14,588 nucleotides of DNA from CAZOMR01 sp964580655 (GTDB lineage: Bacteria > RBG-13-61-14 > CAZOMR01): assembly GCA_964580655.1 (NCBI GenBank), contig CAZOMR010000060.1, positions 1 to 14,588 on the forward strand. Reading direction: 5' to 3'. The notes under the pieces are model-generated. The model saw only the letters and a program-made list of their open reading frames with translations. It was not told the DNA's origin and searched no databases. Shown here piece by piece: positions 6,164 through 13,853 of this stretch (its first letter is position 1; every line of letters starts with the position of its first letter). Position numbers and translations under genes: made by a program.

Positions 6164-7731
6164 TGGATAAAATTGTAACCGCGGAAATGATGCGAGACCT
6201 GGACCGCAGGGCCATTGAAGACCACGGCATTCCGGGTGCGGTCCTGATGGAGAACGCGGGCCAGGGGGCATTTGAGCTGATCCGGGAAAAATTCTGGCCG
6301 CTCAACCGGATTAGCATCTTCTGCGGAAGGGGCAACAACGGCGGAGACGGCTTTGTAATCGCCCGGCACATACTGAACGCCGGAGTGATGCCCGATGTGT
6401 ATCTTCTTGCGAAGAAGCAAGATGTGAAAGGACATGCCAGGGTTAATCTTGACATCCTGGAAAAGATGCACCTTGATGTGAAGGAAGTCCTGGATAAAAA
6501 AAGCCTGGAGACTGTCCGGAACAGGGTCTTGCACTCTGACCTGATCGTGGATGCCATCTTTGGCACCGGGCTGAATGCCGAGGTCAAGGGATTCTTCCGC
6601 CAGGCCATTGAGTATATAAACGAGATCGCGAAAGCCGATGAACATGTCCCGGTCTTTGCCGTGGACATCCCCTCAGGCATGAACGCGGATACCGGACAGG
6701 TCATGGGGGCATCCGTGTCTGCGGATGTAACCGCAACATTCGGCCTCGCAAAGGTCGGCCAGTTATGCTATCCCGGGGCATCCCTGGTCGGAGACCTCAA
6801 TGTGATCAATATCTCCATCCCGGCTTACCTCTATGATGAGGTTCCATTTTATGCAGTGACCATAGATGGCGCGGCAGAGCTTCTAAAGACCCGCACAGAG
6901 GACTGCCATAAGGGGCAAAACGGACACCTCTTGATCCTGGCAGGCTCTCCGGGTAAGACCGGGGCCGCGGCCATGACAGGCCAGTCAGCTCTGCGTGCAG
7001 GTGCAGGACTAGTGACACTGGCAGTGCCGGAAGGCCTGCATGTTATCTTCCAGGAAAAGGCCCTTGAGCTTATGACCGCCGCTATACCGGACATGCAGGG
7101 TCATCAATTCGGAAAGGCATCGGTGAAACATGCTATTGAGCTTATGCAGGACAAGGCCGCAATAGCACTCGGACCTGGAATAGGCCAGGGCGAAGAAGTA
7201 AATTCCTTTGTCCGGGAGATCATCGCAAAAACCAGAACCAACATGGTGATTGATGCGGATGCTCTCAATGCTGTGGCCCAGGATATGGATATGCTGAAAA
7301 AATGCCAGGAAAAGCTCATCCTCACTCCGCATCCGGGCGAGATGGCAAGGCTCTTGAAAAAAAGCACCACCGAAATCCAGGCGGACAGGCTGAAAGCCGC
7401 TCTTGAACTGGCAGAGAGCCAGGGCGTGATAGTGGTATTGAAGGGCGCACACAGCATCACAGCAACACCCGCAGGACAGGCCTACATCAATCTCTCAGGC
7501 AATCCCGGAATGGCATCCGCTGGTATGGGAGATGTCCTGACTGGAATAATTGCAGGGCTACTGAGCCAGGGATATGAACCAACGGACGCGGCTGTGCTAG
7601 GGGTGTTCATCCACGGTCTGGCTGGTGATCTCGCCGCATCCGAACTGGGAGAAACAGGAATCATCGCAGGCGACCTCATATCACGCATCCCATCAGCGCA
7701 GGAAAATATCCTCATGGGAGAAGATACCTGA
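6160..7731 (+). CDS. nnr: Bifunctional NAD(P)HX epimerase/dehydratase
   Basis: Nnr repairs hydrated, damaged NADH and NADPH in the cytosol. The N-terminal YjeF-like domain (about 1-225) epimerises the R/S hydrates. It shows MENAGQGA (30-37), GRGNNGGDGFVIARH (56-70), Asp131 in IVDAIFGTGL, and DIPSGMNADTG (169-179). The C-terminal ribokinase-like domain (about 235-523) is the ADP/ATP-dependent dehydratase. It has KGQNGHLLILAGS (251-263), ALGPGIG (336-342), LTPHPGEM (388-395) and AGMGDVLTG (454-462); Asp458 is the expected catalytic residue, in a family block usually written GTGD. The start at 6160 overlaps the acpS stop by 4 bp (ATGA), which implies coupled translation; a second ATG follows directly at 6163. 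The length of 523 aa is normal. In many related operons tsaE follows nnr; none is seen here before the restriction-modification cassette. Confidence 0.96.
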   Translation: MMDKIVTAEMMRDLDRRAIEDHGIPGAVLMENAGQGAFELIREKFWPLNRISIFCGRGNNGGDGFVIARHILNAGVMPDVYLLAKKQDVKGHARVNLDILEKMHLDVKEVLDKKSLETVRNRVLHSDLIVDAIFGTGLNAEVKGFFRQAIEYINEIAKADEHVPVFAVDIPSGMNADTGQVMGASVSADVTATFGLAKVGQLCYPGASLVGDLNVINISIPAYLYDEVPFYAVTIDGAAELLKTRTEDCHKGQNGHLLILAGSPGKTGAAAMTGQSALRAGAGLVTLAVPEGLHVIFQEKALELMTAAIPDMQGHQFGKASVKHAIELMQDKAAIALGPGIGQGEEVNSFVREIIAKTRTNMVIDADALNAVAQDMDMLKKCQEKLILTPHPGEMARLLKKSTTEIQADRLKAALELAESQGVIVVLKGAHSITATPAGQAYINLSGNPGMASAGMGDVLTGIIAGLLSQGYEPTDAAVLGVFIHGLAGDLAASELGETGIIAGDLISRIPSAQENILMGEDT

Positions 7732-7985
7732 TTCTTCCTGAACCGAAAATCCTACAGATCCGGAGGACCCTACAGATGTGTAGCAAACGCAAAGGACGCA
7801 AAGAAGAAAATATTTATCCACAGATTACGCAGATTTTAGAAATAATCCTTAAACATTAAACTTGAAGTTTTTTCTGGGCGAAAATATTTTCCTTGACAAA
7901 ATATTCAGGGATGTGATAGACTCATATAATGCAGGGAGTGAACATTGGGCTGAAAATGCTGGAGAAAACCTGTAGATAAAAGGGA
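7732..7985. other. Gene-free stretch with 9-bp-periodic repeats
   Basis: No gene or decayed gene is recognisable in this 254-bp gap. Its left part holds short direct repeats with a 9-bp step: CCTACAGAT at 7751-7759 and again at 7769-7777 (18 bp apart), CGCAAAGGA followed by CGCAAAGAA (7788-7805), and CACAGATTA followed by CGCAGATTT (7819-7836). The right part, from about 7840, is A+T-rich and grades into the restriction-modification cassette. The G+C shift occurs here, so this is the likely left border of acquired DNA. Confidence 0.6.
7893..7922 (+). promoter_or_regulatory. Possible promoter of the restriction-modification cassette
   Basis: A perfect -35 hexamer TTGACA (7893-7898) is followed after 13 bp by TGTGATAGACT (7912-7922), an extended -10-like stretch; its GATAGA lies 16 bp from the -35. 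A perfect TATAAT also occurs at 7925-7930, but 26 bp from the -35, which is too far for normal pairing. The endonuclease start is about 60 bp downstream. Confidence 0.35.
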
Positions 7986-8579
7986 ATGAAACAAGAACGA
8001 CAAAAACACGGCCTTAAATTCGAAGATTGGTTAAAAAAGACCTTCTTTGATATTTATTATACCTCTGAGTGGGACATCCCGGAGCAACTCAACCCCATAA
8101 AAAGGGGCGGTCCTATTTCTATTAAGACGGCTAAGTGGAGAGGGAGTGTTTATTTTGGAGATGCACTACGCCAGTTTGATGTTGATCATAATTTTACTCT
8201 CATCGTTGGTTTCTGGGTGCATGAGGGAAATAGAAAAAGAATTGTTAAGATAACCGAAGATGTGGTAACAAAAGAAAAATGGCGCTCTTATTGGAGTAAT
8301 CTTGTCCGTGAGGATCTACTTAAACTTGACCGCACTATCAAGAACCGAAAGTTGGGTTATATAAAAGCCAGGAAAAAAGCCAAGGAAATAAAGTCTGAAA
8401 TAGAATCAAAACTTGGAATCATAACATTGAACCCTAAAATTGACTCTAAAACTCAGCGCAGGTTACAGTGTTCCATTCCTTCCAAGGAATTTTTCAGGCA
8501 TATCATCGGGATAGAGAATCCGACAGAAGATAAAGAATTTATCGTTTGGGGGCAAAAAATTAAGCCACCTTTATTATAA
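7986..8579 (+). CDS. Probable type II restriction endonuclease
   Basis: I do not recognise a named family with certainty. The 197-aa protein is cytosolic, basic and has no membrane segment. Its first third looks like a PD-(D/E)XK nuclease core: an acidic residue in an N-terminal helix (FEDWLKK, E13), then EWDIPEQLN with D30, then GGPISIKTAK with K47, and then GDALRQF (58-64). The weak point is Ser45 where the family usually has Asp/Glu (S-I-K). A Lys-rich coil-like segment spans about 113-145. The main support is context: a DNA adenine methyltransferase starts 6 nt after its stop, in the same A+T-rich block. The ATG at 7986 is the first in frame after TAA 7977-7979, with AAGGGA directly upstream. 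Alternatives are a regulatory or accessory protein of the methyltransferase. Confidence 0.55.
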   Translation: MKQERQKHGLKFEDWLKKTFFDIYYTSEWDIPEQLNPIKRGGPISIKTAKWRGSVYFGDALRQFDVDHNFTLIVGFWVHEGNRKRIVKITEDVVTKEKWRSYWSNLVREDLLKLDRTIKNRKLGYIKARKKAKEIKSEIESKLGIITLNPKIDSKTQRRLQCSIPSKEFFRHIIGIENPTEDKEFIVWGQKIKPPLL

Positions 8580-8585
8580 TTATTG

Positions 8586-10052
8586 ATGAATTATCATGTG
8601 CAGAGATTAAGGATCGTGGACACTAAAAAACAAAAGGTCTTGAAGCAGTATTTCACACCTGCTGATGTTGCTCATTTTACGGTCAATAACTCACCGGTTT
8701 CCGCCAGGAGTTGCGTGATTGATCCCGCGATGGGAGAGGGAATATTTTTAGAAATTTTAAGTAAAAAGAAAATCAAGAAATTAGTAGGATGGGATATAGA
8801 TCCAAAGATAATCAGGCATAACCGGATTAGCTTCCAAGGGTCTAAGGCAAACCATATTTCTTGTGTAAACGGGTTAGATATAGACCAAACAAGTGACCAC
8901 ACAGGAGAATACGACCTGGTGATAGGAAATCCTCCTTTCAGCAATCAAAAATCTAAAGTTGAGAACCCCGTAATTTTAAGGCATTATTATCTTAGAAAAA
9001 TGAAGCAGTCCATAGAAATCTTATTTCTGGAAAGATTCATCCAACTTGCCAGGCAAGGGGGACTCATAAGGATTATTTTACCGATAAATATATTTTCTAA
9101 TTCAAACTTGCAATATGTTCGAAATTTTATTATAGAAAATCTTGATATAGAAGCCATAGTAAGCCTTCCTCGAAATATTTTTCCGAATACTTCAGCAAAA
9201 ACAGCTATCCTTTTCGGAAAAAAGAGAAAGTCCAGGGTAGTAAACTTCTTCAATATTCCACTTGAAGAGAAAGTTAAACTTTTTATCATCGAGAACAAGA
9301 GGGATTTACATAAATTAAGAGAATTGTCAATTTATAACAAAAGTTTTGGAATAGTAAAGAGCATAAATGACATCCAATATAGAATGGACCCAGATTATCA
9401 TTTCGCTGGTAATGTTATAAACAAGTATATTAAATCAAACAGGGTTGAATTCAGAAGATTAGAGGAGTTGGTCAACATCCATAATGGTTTTTCAAAATAT
9501 GGAAATAATAAGAGAAAAATATATCAAAAAACAGGTAACGATGGAGACAATTATATTCGCCTCATTAAGGCGAAAAACTTAAAAGCTTTCGGGTTTAATT
9601 ATTCTTTTAATAAATATTTCATCAGGAAGAATGAAGATATTTACCGGGCTAGCGCTGTAGCACAAACAGGAGATGTGCTTTTTGTCAGAGTGGGATCTGG
9701 ATGTGCTGGCAGGGCCTGTTATATTTTTAACAGAGACTATGAAGGCCAGGTTGATGACTGGATGTTTATATTGAGAATTAATAAAGTTGATCCCGCTTTT
9801 TTGGCCTTTTATTTCAATAGTTCCATTGGAAAAGAATTCTTGAATAAGGAGAAGCAAGGAACTGGAACAATTAGTATCAGCAAGGGAAAGTTAGGAAACA
9901 TCTTGGTTCCCATGATCTCAAATAGTCAACAGAAATATTTTAGAAACATGATGAGAAAAATGTATAATTTATATGAAAAAGAAAAGCTTGAAGGGTGCAA
10001 AAAGATTTTTGACCAAATGGATCAAAAGTTGCAAAAAATAATTTTGGGATAG
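8586..10052 (+). CDS. N6-adenine DNA methyltransferase with fused specificity domain
   Basis: This is probably the modification enzyme of a restriction-modification pair, methylating adenine in the recognition site. Motif order is that of gamma-class N6 methyltransferases: KQYFTP (20-25, motif X-like), the SAM-binding DPAMGEG (46-52, motif I), WDIDP (69-73) and the catalytic NPPF (115-118, motif IV). The C-terminal part, from about residue 283 (RRLEELVNIHNGFSKYG), resembles one target-recognition domain of HsdS, including DVLFVRVGSGCAGRACY and a PM-type anchor before a terminal helix. One polypeptide therefore seems to carry both M and S functions, as in some type II enzymes. There are 488 aa from ATG 8586; a TTG immediately before it (8583) is possible. 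No Shine-Dalgarno is visible, so translation may depend on coupling to the upstream gene. Codon use is A/T-rich compared with its flanks. Confidence 0.85.
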   Translation: MNYHVQRLRIVDTKKQKVLKQYFTPADVAHFTVNNSPVSARSCVIDPAMGEGIFLEILSKKKIKKLVGWDIDPKIIRHNRISFQGSKANHISCVNGLDIDQTSDHTGEYDLVIGNPPFSNQKSKVENPVILRHYYLRKMKQSIEILFLERFIQLARQGGLIRIILPINIFSNSNLQYVRNFIIENLDIEAIVSLPRNIFPNTSAKTAILFGKKRKSRVVNFFNIPLEEKVKLFIIENKRDLHKLRELSIYNKSFGIVKSINDIQYRMDPDYHFAGNVINKYIKSNRVEFRRLEELVNIHNGFSKYGNNKRKIYQKTGNDGDNYIRLIKAKNLKAFGFNYSFNKYFIRKNEDIYRASAVAQTGDVLFVRVGSGCAGRACYIFNRDYEGQVDDWMFILRINKVDPAFLAFYFNSSIGKEFLNKEKQGTGTISISKGKLGNILVPMISNSQQKYFRNMMRKMYNLYEKEKLEGCKKIFDQMDQKLQKIILG

Positions 10053-10094
10053 ACTATGAGCTATTTCAAATAAGGATTGTAAAGGGTAGAATTA

Positions 10095-10529
10095 ATGCTG
10101 GATAAATCGGTAATTGGACGGAGGTCAAGGCCTTTTGTTAACGAGGTTGAGAAGGGGGCTATCCGGAGGTTTGCCGAGGCGATAGGAGATGAGAATCCGG
10201 TTTATCATGATGAAGAATATGCCAGAGGTACAAGGCATGGGGGGATCATTGCGCCGCCCAGCTTTCCGGTATCCTTGAGCGTTGGAAGCAATGTCCGTGA
10301 GGGTCTTGACATTGACAACAAGAAGGTCCTTCACGGCGAGATGGAGTTTGAATACTTCCGTCCGCTCAAGGCAGGCGATGTGATTACCTGCCAGGCCCAG
10401 ATAGTTGACTATTACACCAAAGAGGGAAAAAGCGGGACCATGGAATTTATCGTGACCGAGACTACCGGGATTGACGCAGGCGGAAAGGTGGTTTTCAAAA
10501 GCCGCTCGACCACGGTGATCCGGGGCTGA
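10095..10529 (+). CDS. FAS1-like/MaoC dehydratase, HadA-type subunit
   Basis: This 144-aa hot-dog-fold protein belongs with the N-terminal MaoC-like (FAS1-like) dehydratases, which act on (3R)-hydroxyacyl-CoA or -ACP. Evidence includes FVNEVEKGAIRRFAEAIGDENPVYHDEEYA (14-43), of which GDENPVYH corresponds to the hydratase motif but with one extra residue between Asp32 and His38. It also includes HGGIIAPPSFP (48-58) and the closing strand pattern FEYFRPLKAGDVITCQAQI. Such proteins usually pair with a second subunit carrying the intact catalytic Asp-His, and that partner begins 4 bp downstream. The ATG at 10095 has AAAGGG about 9 nt upstream. G+C returns to the level of the operon on the left, so this gene lies outside the A+T-rich cassette. 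The substrate cannot be read from the sequence. Confidence 0.85.
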   Translation: MLDKSVIGRRSRPFVNEVEKGAIRRFAEAIGDENPVYHDEEYARGTRHGGIIAPPSFPVSLSVGSNVREGLDIDNKKVLHGEMEFEYFRPLKAGDVITCQAQIVDYYTKEGKSGTMEFIVTETTGIDAGGKVVFKSRSTTVIRG

Positions 10530-10533
10530 GAGT

Positions 10534-10977
10534 ATGATAATGAAAGGGCAGGTCTACTTCGAGGATGTCAATGAAGGCGATCAACTGCCTTCACTGGTGA
10601 AAGGTCCGATCGAGAGGATTCAGCTTGTCAAATACGCAGGAGCAAGCGGGGACTTCAACCCTATTCATGTGGACGAGGAATACGCGCGTTCCGCGGGAAT
10701 GAAGAGCGTGTTCGCGCACGGCATGCTTAGCATGGGCTTCATGGGCCAACTGATAACGGACTGGCTGGGCGAAGAGGGCGAGCTCTTGCGCTTCAAGGTT
10801 CGCTTCAAGGCCATAGTCTGGCCGGGGGATGTCATCACCAACACCGGGACCATTGTCAAGAAATATGAGGATAACGGAAAGGGACTTGTGGATATAGAAC
10901 TGTCTGGCAAGAACCAGGATGGTCAGGTCACGGTCACGGGATCGGCCACGGCAAGCCTGCCCCTCGGGAGTTACTGA
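10534..10977 (+). CDS. MaoC-like (R)-specific enoyl hydratase, HadB-type subunit
   Basis: This 147-aa protein has the classical hydratase-2 motif: YAGASGDFNPIHVDEEYA (34-51) with Asp40 and His45 as the expected catalytic pair, followed by FAHGMLSMGFM (60-70). It should add or remove water across the 2-3 bond of an acyl thioester. With the preceding gene it probably forms a heterodimer like mycobacterial HadAB, with this subunit contributing the catalytic site. The first ATG is at 10534; a second at 10540 (ATG-ATA-ATG) is an equally possible start, and no strong Shine-Dalgarno separates them. The 4-bp gap to the upstream gene supports co-transcription. A cytochrome gene follows 24 bp after its stop. 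A role in fatty acid synthesis or degradation is open. Confidence 0.88.
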   Translation: MIMKGQVYFEDVNEGDQLPSLVKGPIERIQLVKYAGASGDFNPIHVDEEYARSAGMKSVFAHGMLSMGFMGQLITDWLGEEGELLRFKVRFKAIVWPGDVITNTGTIVKKYEDNGKGLVDIELSGKNQDGQVTVTGSATASLPLGSY

Positions 10978-11001
10978 ATCGACCACAAAGGAGAGGATTC
11001 A

Positions 11002-11901
11002 ATGAGGAAAGAATTTTTGAAGAAGGCTGGTCTGAGTGTTCTTCTGCTCGGGTTCAGTCTCGCTCTTGGATACATCCTGTTTCAACACCAGAGCGGGGCC
11101 GCGGAGTCCGCAGGGTATGGAGGAGAGGTTAAGATCAAAAAGGATGCGCCAAAGCCTGAGAAGAAAGAGGTTGAACTGTTCAAGACCGGCAAGTATGACC
11201 TCCTTACCTATTATATGCACGAGGTGTTTGAATCATATATAATGGCCCAGAAGTGCTACAAGGAGAAAGACTACGAGATGGCCGCGACAAACCTCCGGGT
11301 CATGGAATACTACAATGAGCTTTCCCTTGATTACCTGCCGGACAGACTCCAGGATGATACCCCCTTTGACAAGGAAAAATACAAGGAAATCGTCTTGGAG
11401 CTGGATGCCCATTCAGGGAGGATTCGCGAGGACCTGAAAGAGGGCAAGTGGGGCGAGCTACACCTCGGGGAGCCGGACCCTATGATGGAGACATGCGTGG
11501 GCTGTCACTACCGGTATCAGATTCCCACGGACTTCCACATTGACACCGCTTACAAGGTTCTGACAAAGGTGATGCACGAGATATACGAGCACTACAAGCA
11601 GGCCGGCGTTCTGCTTGATGCGGAAAAATACGACCAGGCACTTGACCACTTCCTTGTCCTGGACCCCTACCTCAAGGAGATCGCCAACAACATCCCAAAG
11701 GCCGACCCGGATGGCAAGCCCATAGACCAGGCCCTTTTCATCCAGGCTAACGAGGAGTTGTCCCGATTTACAAAAGAGATGATCCAGATCATCCGCACAA
11801 AAAAATGGAAGCGCGGCAAACCCAAGCCTCCTCCAAAGGTTGTCGTGGACAACTGCTATATCTGCCACTACGATGTGGCAAACATCCCTTCACCGTGGTG
11901 A
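11002..11901 (+). CDS. Exported diheme c-type cytochrome, tandem c'/c-556-like
   Basis: This is a 299-aa exported or membrane-anchored electron carrier. A hydrophobic N-terminal segment (about 9-28) after MRKEFLKK is a signal peptide or anchor. There are two heme attachment sites, CVGCH (165-169) and CYICH (285-289). The protein is an internal duplication: 65-114 (YDLLTYYMHEVFESY...) matches 184-233 (YKVLTKVMHEIYEHY...), and each copy is followed about 100 residues from its start by a CxxCH. A heme motif at the C-terminal end of a helical domain is the layout of cytochrome c'/c-556 four-helix bundles. The Met in MHE (72, 191) sits where c-556 proteins place the sixth heme ligand; that is an inference. 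The start has AAAGGAGAGG about 5 nt upstream. The redox partner is unknown, and the link to the MaoC pair may be only positional. Confidence 0.85.
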   Translation: MRKEFLKKAGLSVLLLGFSLALGYILFQHQSGAAESAGYGGEVKIKKDAPKPEKKEVELFKTGKYDLLTYYMHEVFESYIMAQKCYKEKDYEMAATNLRVMEYYNELSLDYLPDRLQDDTPFDKEKYKEIVLELDAHSGRIREDLKEGKWGELHLGEPDPMMETCVGCHYRYQIPTDFHIDTAYKVLTKVMHEIYEHYKQAGVLLDAEKYDQALDHFLVLDPYLKEIANNIPKADPDGKPIDQALFIQANEELSRFTKEMIQIIRTKKWKRGKPKPPPKVVVDNCYICHYDVANIPSPW

Positions 11902-12064
11902 GCGAGCAAATAGAAATTTGAGACATCCTTGCTTGTAACGGCTTCATTCATGGCCTGGATTTTATCCGCGCATGCTATAAAACAGCGGTTGGGGAAAAAG
12001 CCTTTAACACGAACCAACTAATGAAGTTTAACCCCCTCTCTGATATGATTATTTAAGCGGAAGA
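11902..12064. other. Spacer between cytochrome gene and DUF72 remnant
   Basis: I see no gene, clear terminator or repeat here. A TATGAT at 12044-12049 could be a -10 element for the DUF72 remnant and the genes after it, but no good -35 lies 15-19 bp upstream. The G+C content is mixed. Confidence 0.4.
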
Positions 12065-12190
12065 ATGGCTGGCTCTAAACCAAATCCCCTCATCGGCTGT
12101 TCAGGGTTTTCGTATGACCACTGGAAGGGAAGAGTATTTTACCCGAAGGGCATTCCTCGGAAACGATGGTTTGAGTACTATGCCCACTGA
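12065..12190 (+). pseudogene. Truncated DUF72 (YecE-like) gene, N-terminal 41 codons
   Basis: The frame from ATG 12065 reads IGCSGFSYDHWKGRVFYP (10-27), then KGIPRKRWFEYYAH, and stops at TGA 12188-12190. This is the characteristic N-terminus of DUF72 proteins (typical pattern IGTSGWSYxHWxGxFYPxGLP then W-x-YYA). Intact members are roughly 230-300 aa, so over 80 per cent is missing. No continuation (VEINSTFYR-like) appears in any frame after the stop. The remnant ends where the glycosyltransferase begins: ATG 12180 lies inside its last codons. It marks an old deletion or recombination junction. It may still be translated as a short leader that delivers ribosomes to the next gene. Confidence 0.75.
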
Positions 12191-13853
12191 TCTGACTGAA
12201 CCTCAAGGTGTCTCTCGTCGCGGATGCCTTGGACTGGAATATGGCCTTGCCATTCTCGCCTATGCGGTTGCGATCCTTGTCTTTGCTCCGGGCATGGATG
12301 ACATTCTGCGTTTTGGCCTGAGCGACAACAATCATTACCTTTTCCTGGCAGAATCCCTTGAGAAAGGCAACGGATACCGGGACATCTTCTCCATACACCA
12401 GGACCCGGAAACCCGCATCCCCCCGGGGCACCCCCTGGTCCTCGCCGCGATCATCCGTGTCCGCGGCCTCGACATCCCTGTAATGAAAATAGTCCAGGTA
12501 GGATTTCACTTTCTCGCAGGACTCTTCTTCCTGCTTACCTTTCTCAGGGCATCAAGCTCAAGGTGGGAGGCTGTTCTCGGTTTCACGCTCGGGCTTATCT
12601 GCCCCCTCTCCGTCATGCACTCCCGGGACATCAGCGCGGAAACACCGTATACCTTTTGCGTGGCTTTCTGTCTCTGGCTATTCGCCCGCTCTGCCCCCAG
12701 GATTCCATCCTCGCTCGCGCTCCGGCTTTCGGGTTTGACTATCGCCGCGGCAGTGATGTTTCGCATCCAGGGGCTTGCGCTCTGGCTTTCCGTGCTTTCA
12801 GCAGTGGCTATTGCAAAGCATGGCCGTCTCATGTCCAGGGCCTTTCTCGCTCGCATCTTTAAGCTGAGCCTTATTCCCGCTTTCATCCTCGCGGCCTGGC
12901 TGGTGCGGAATTATCTAGTGAGCGCCATACCCGGCACTGATTATGTCTACTGGTTCATGGGCGTCCATCCTGGCGGTGAGACCGAGCACCCTATGCACCT
13001 TGCGGCCTTCTTCAATATGGTCCGAGATAACCTCGGATATTACCTGAACCTGCTTTACCGGATCGCATTCCCTCCGGAACAGATACTCCGCCCGGTCACT
13101 GGCGAGCGCATCTTTGAAATCCTTGTCCTCGTAGGCCTGCTGTGGGGACTCGTCAAGAACCTGAGAAGCCCACACAGGATAGTCGGCATATATTACCTGA
13201 TCTTCGCCCTGATGATCATCGGATGGGTGTTTCAGGTGGATAACTACTCCACATCAACCCTCTATATAATTCCGTGGCTGATGGTAATAGGCTGGAACGA
13301 CCTGGTCTTTCGACGCCTGAAGGGCATGCGGCCTTTTGCAAGGAGACCGCGTCTGCGGCTTTTCTTGCCAGCAATTTTCGCCACTGCATGGATCGGAGCA
13401 CTCCTCTTTACCGATTACAAGATCATTGACCACACCATCCCGAATACGATATATCCTCCCATGCGCGTGGGCCCTCGCTATCAGGTCGCCGCACCAGTCG
13501 TAGGCATGGAACAGATGCGGATTCTTATGAAGGAGCTGAAGGAACTGGATGACAAGGGCATACTCATGTGCCATTCGCCACAGCACATGGCACGAGTGCT
13601 CGGAAGGCCCTGCCTGGACATCCCTATCCTGCCGCCGGAAGAGATGCTCCAGTACATGGAAAAGGAAAATGTCCGATATGTAATGATAGATCAGATGTTC
13701 CTCCGTACGCGCGAAAATCTCCTGCCGGTGGTCAATAGATACCGGGACAGGTTCCAGATGAAGCTCATCCTGCGATGGCCCACGCCCCAGGATCAAGCCT
13801 CGGTCTGGGTCTTCAGTCCGCAACCAGGGGAATTGAAAGGTCTCCGCCCATAA
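12180..13853 (+). CDS. Membrane glycosyltransferase, GT-C fold (family 39-like)
   Basis: This 557-aa integral membrane protein has many hydrophobic helices (first at about 21-36, others near 110-122, 132-142, 157-168 and 230-242) and a soluble C-terminal portion. The layout of the first periplasmic loop suits the PMT/ArnT-like GT-C superfamily, which transfers a sugar from a polyprenyl-phosphate donor. That loop has FGLSDNNHYLFLAESLEKGNGY (45-66), where one acidic residue is usually catalytic, followed by RIPPGHPLVLA (79-89). RDISAETPY (149-157) fits the next family block. Donor and acceptor cannot be told. I chose ATG 12180 instead of the longest-frame ATG 12114, because 12114-12179 is the coding body of the DUF72 remnant in another frame. 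The stop shares one base with the next start (TAATG). Confidence 0.82.
   Translation: MPTDLTEPQGVSRRGCLGLEYGLAILAYAVAILVFAPGMDDILRFGLSDNNHYLFLAESLEKGNGYRDIFSIHQDPETRIPPGHPLVLAAIIRVRGLDIPVMKIVQVGFHFLAGLFFLLTFLRASSSRWEAVLGFTLGLICPLSVMHSRDISAETPYTFCVAFCLWLFARSAPRIPSSLALRLSGLTIAAAVMFRIQGLALWLSVLSAVAIAKHGRLMSRAFLARIFKLSLIPAFILAAWLVRNYLVSAIPGTDYVYWFMGVHPGGETEHPMHLAAFFNMVRDNLGYYLNLLYRIAFPPEQILRPVTGERIFEILVLVGLLWGLVKNLRSPHRIVGIYYLIFALMIIGWVFQVDNYSTSTLYIIPWLMVIGWNDLVFRRLKGMRPFARRPRLRLFLPAIFATAWIGALLFTDYKIIDHTIPNTIYPPMRVGPRYQVAAPVVGMEQMRILMKELKELDDKGILMCHSPQHMARVLGRPCLDIPILPPEEMLQYMEKENVRYVMIDQMFLRTRENLLPVVNRYRDRFQMKLILRWPTPQDQASVWVFSPQPGELKGLRP

Noticed and set aside
7929..7979. A 16-codon frame (ATG 7929 to TAA 7977) just upstream of the endonuclease
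   Set aside because: It could be a leader or a tiny controller peptide, but no ribosome binding site precedes it and its ATG overlaps the TATAAT; nothing separates it from chance.
68..10071. A 14-bp inverted match: ATTTGAAATAGCTC at 68-81 and its complement at 10058-10071
   Set aside because: I considered it as a recombination or island-end site. About one 14-bp match is expected by chance in a window of this size, and the left copy is not at the border of the A+T-rich cassette.
12114..12179. An N-terminal extension of the glycosyltransferase starting at ATG 12114
   Set aside because: The same DNA clearly encodes the DUF72 N-terminus in another frame, and the family-like sequence begins after 12180. 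An AGGG lies about 8-12 nt before 12114, so it is not fully excluded.
13775..13852. A longer methyltransferase beginning at 13775
   Set aside because: It would run inside the glycosyltransferase coding region; ATG 13853 with a TAATG overlap is the natural start.
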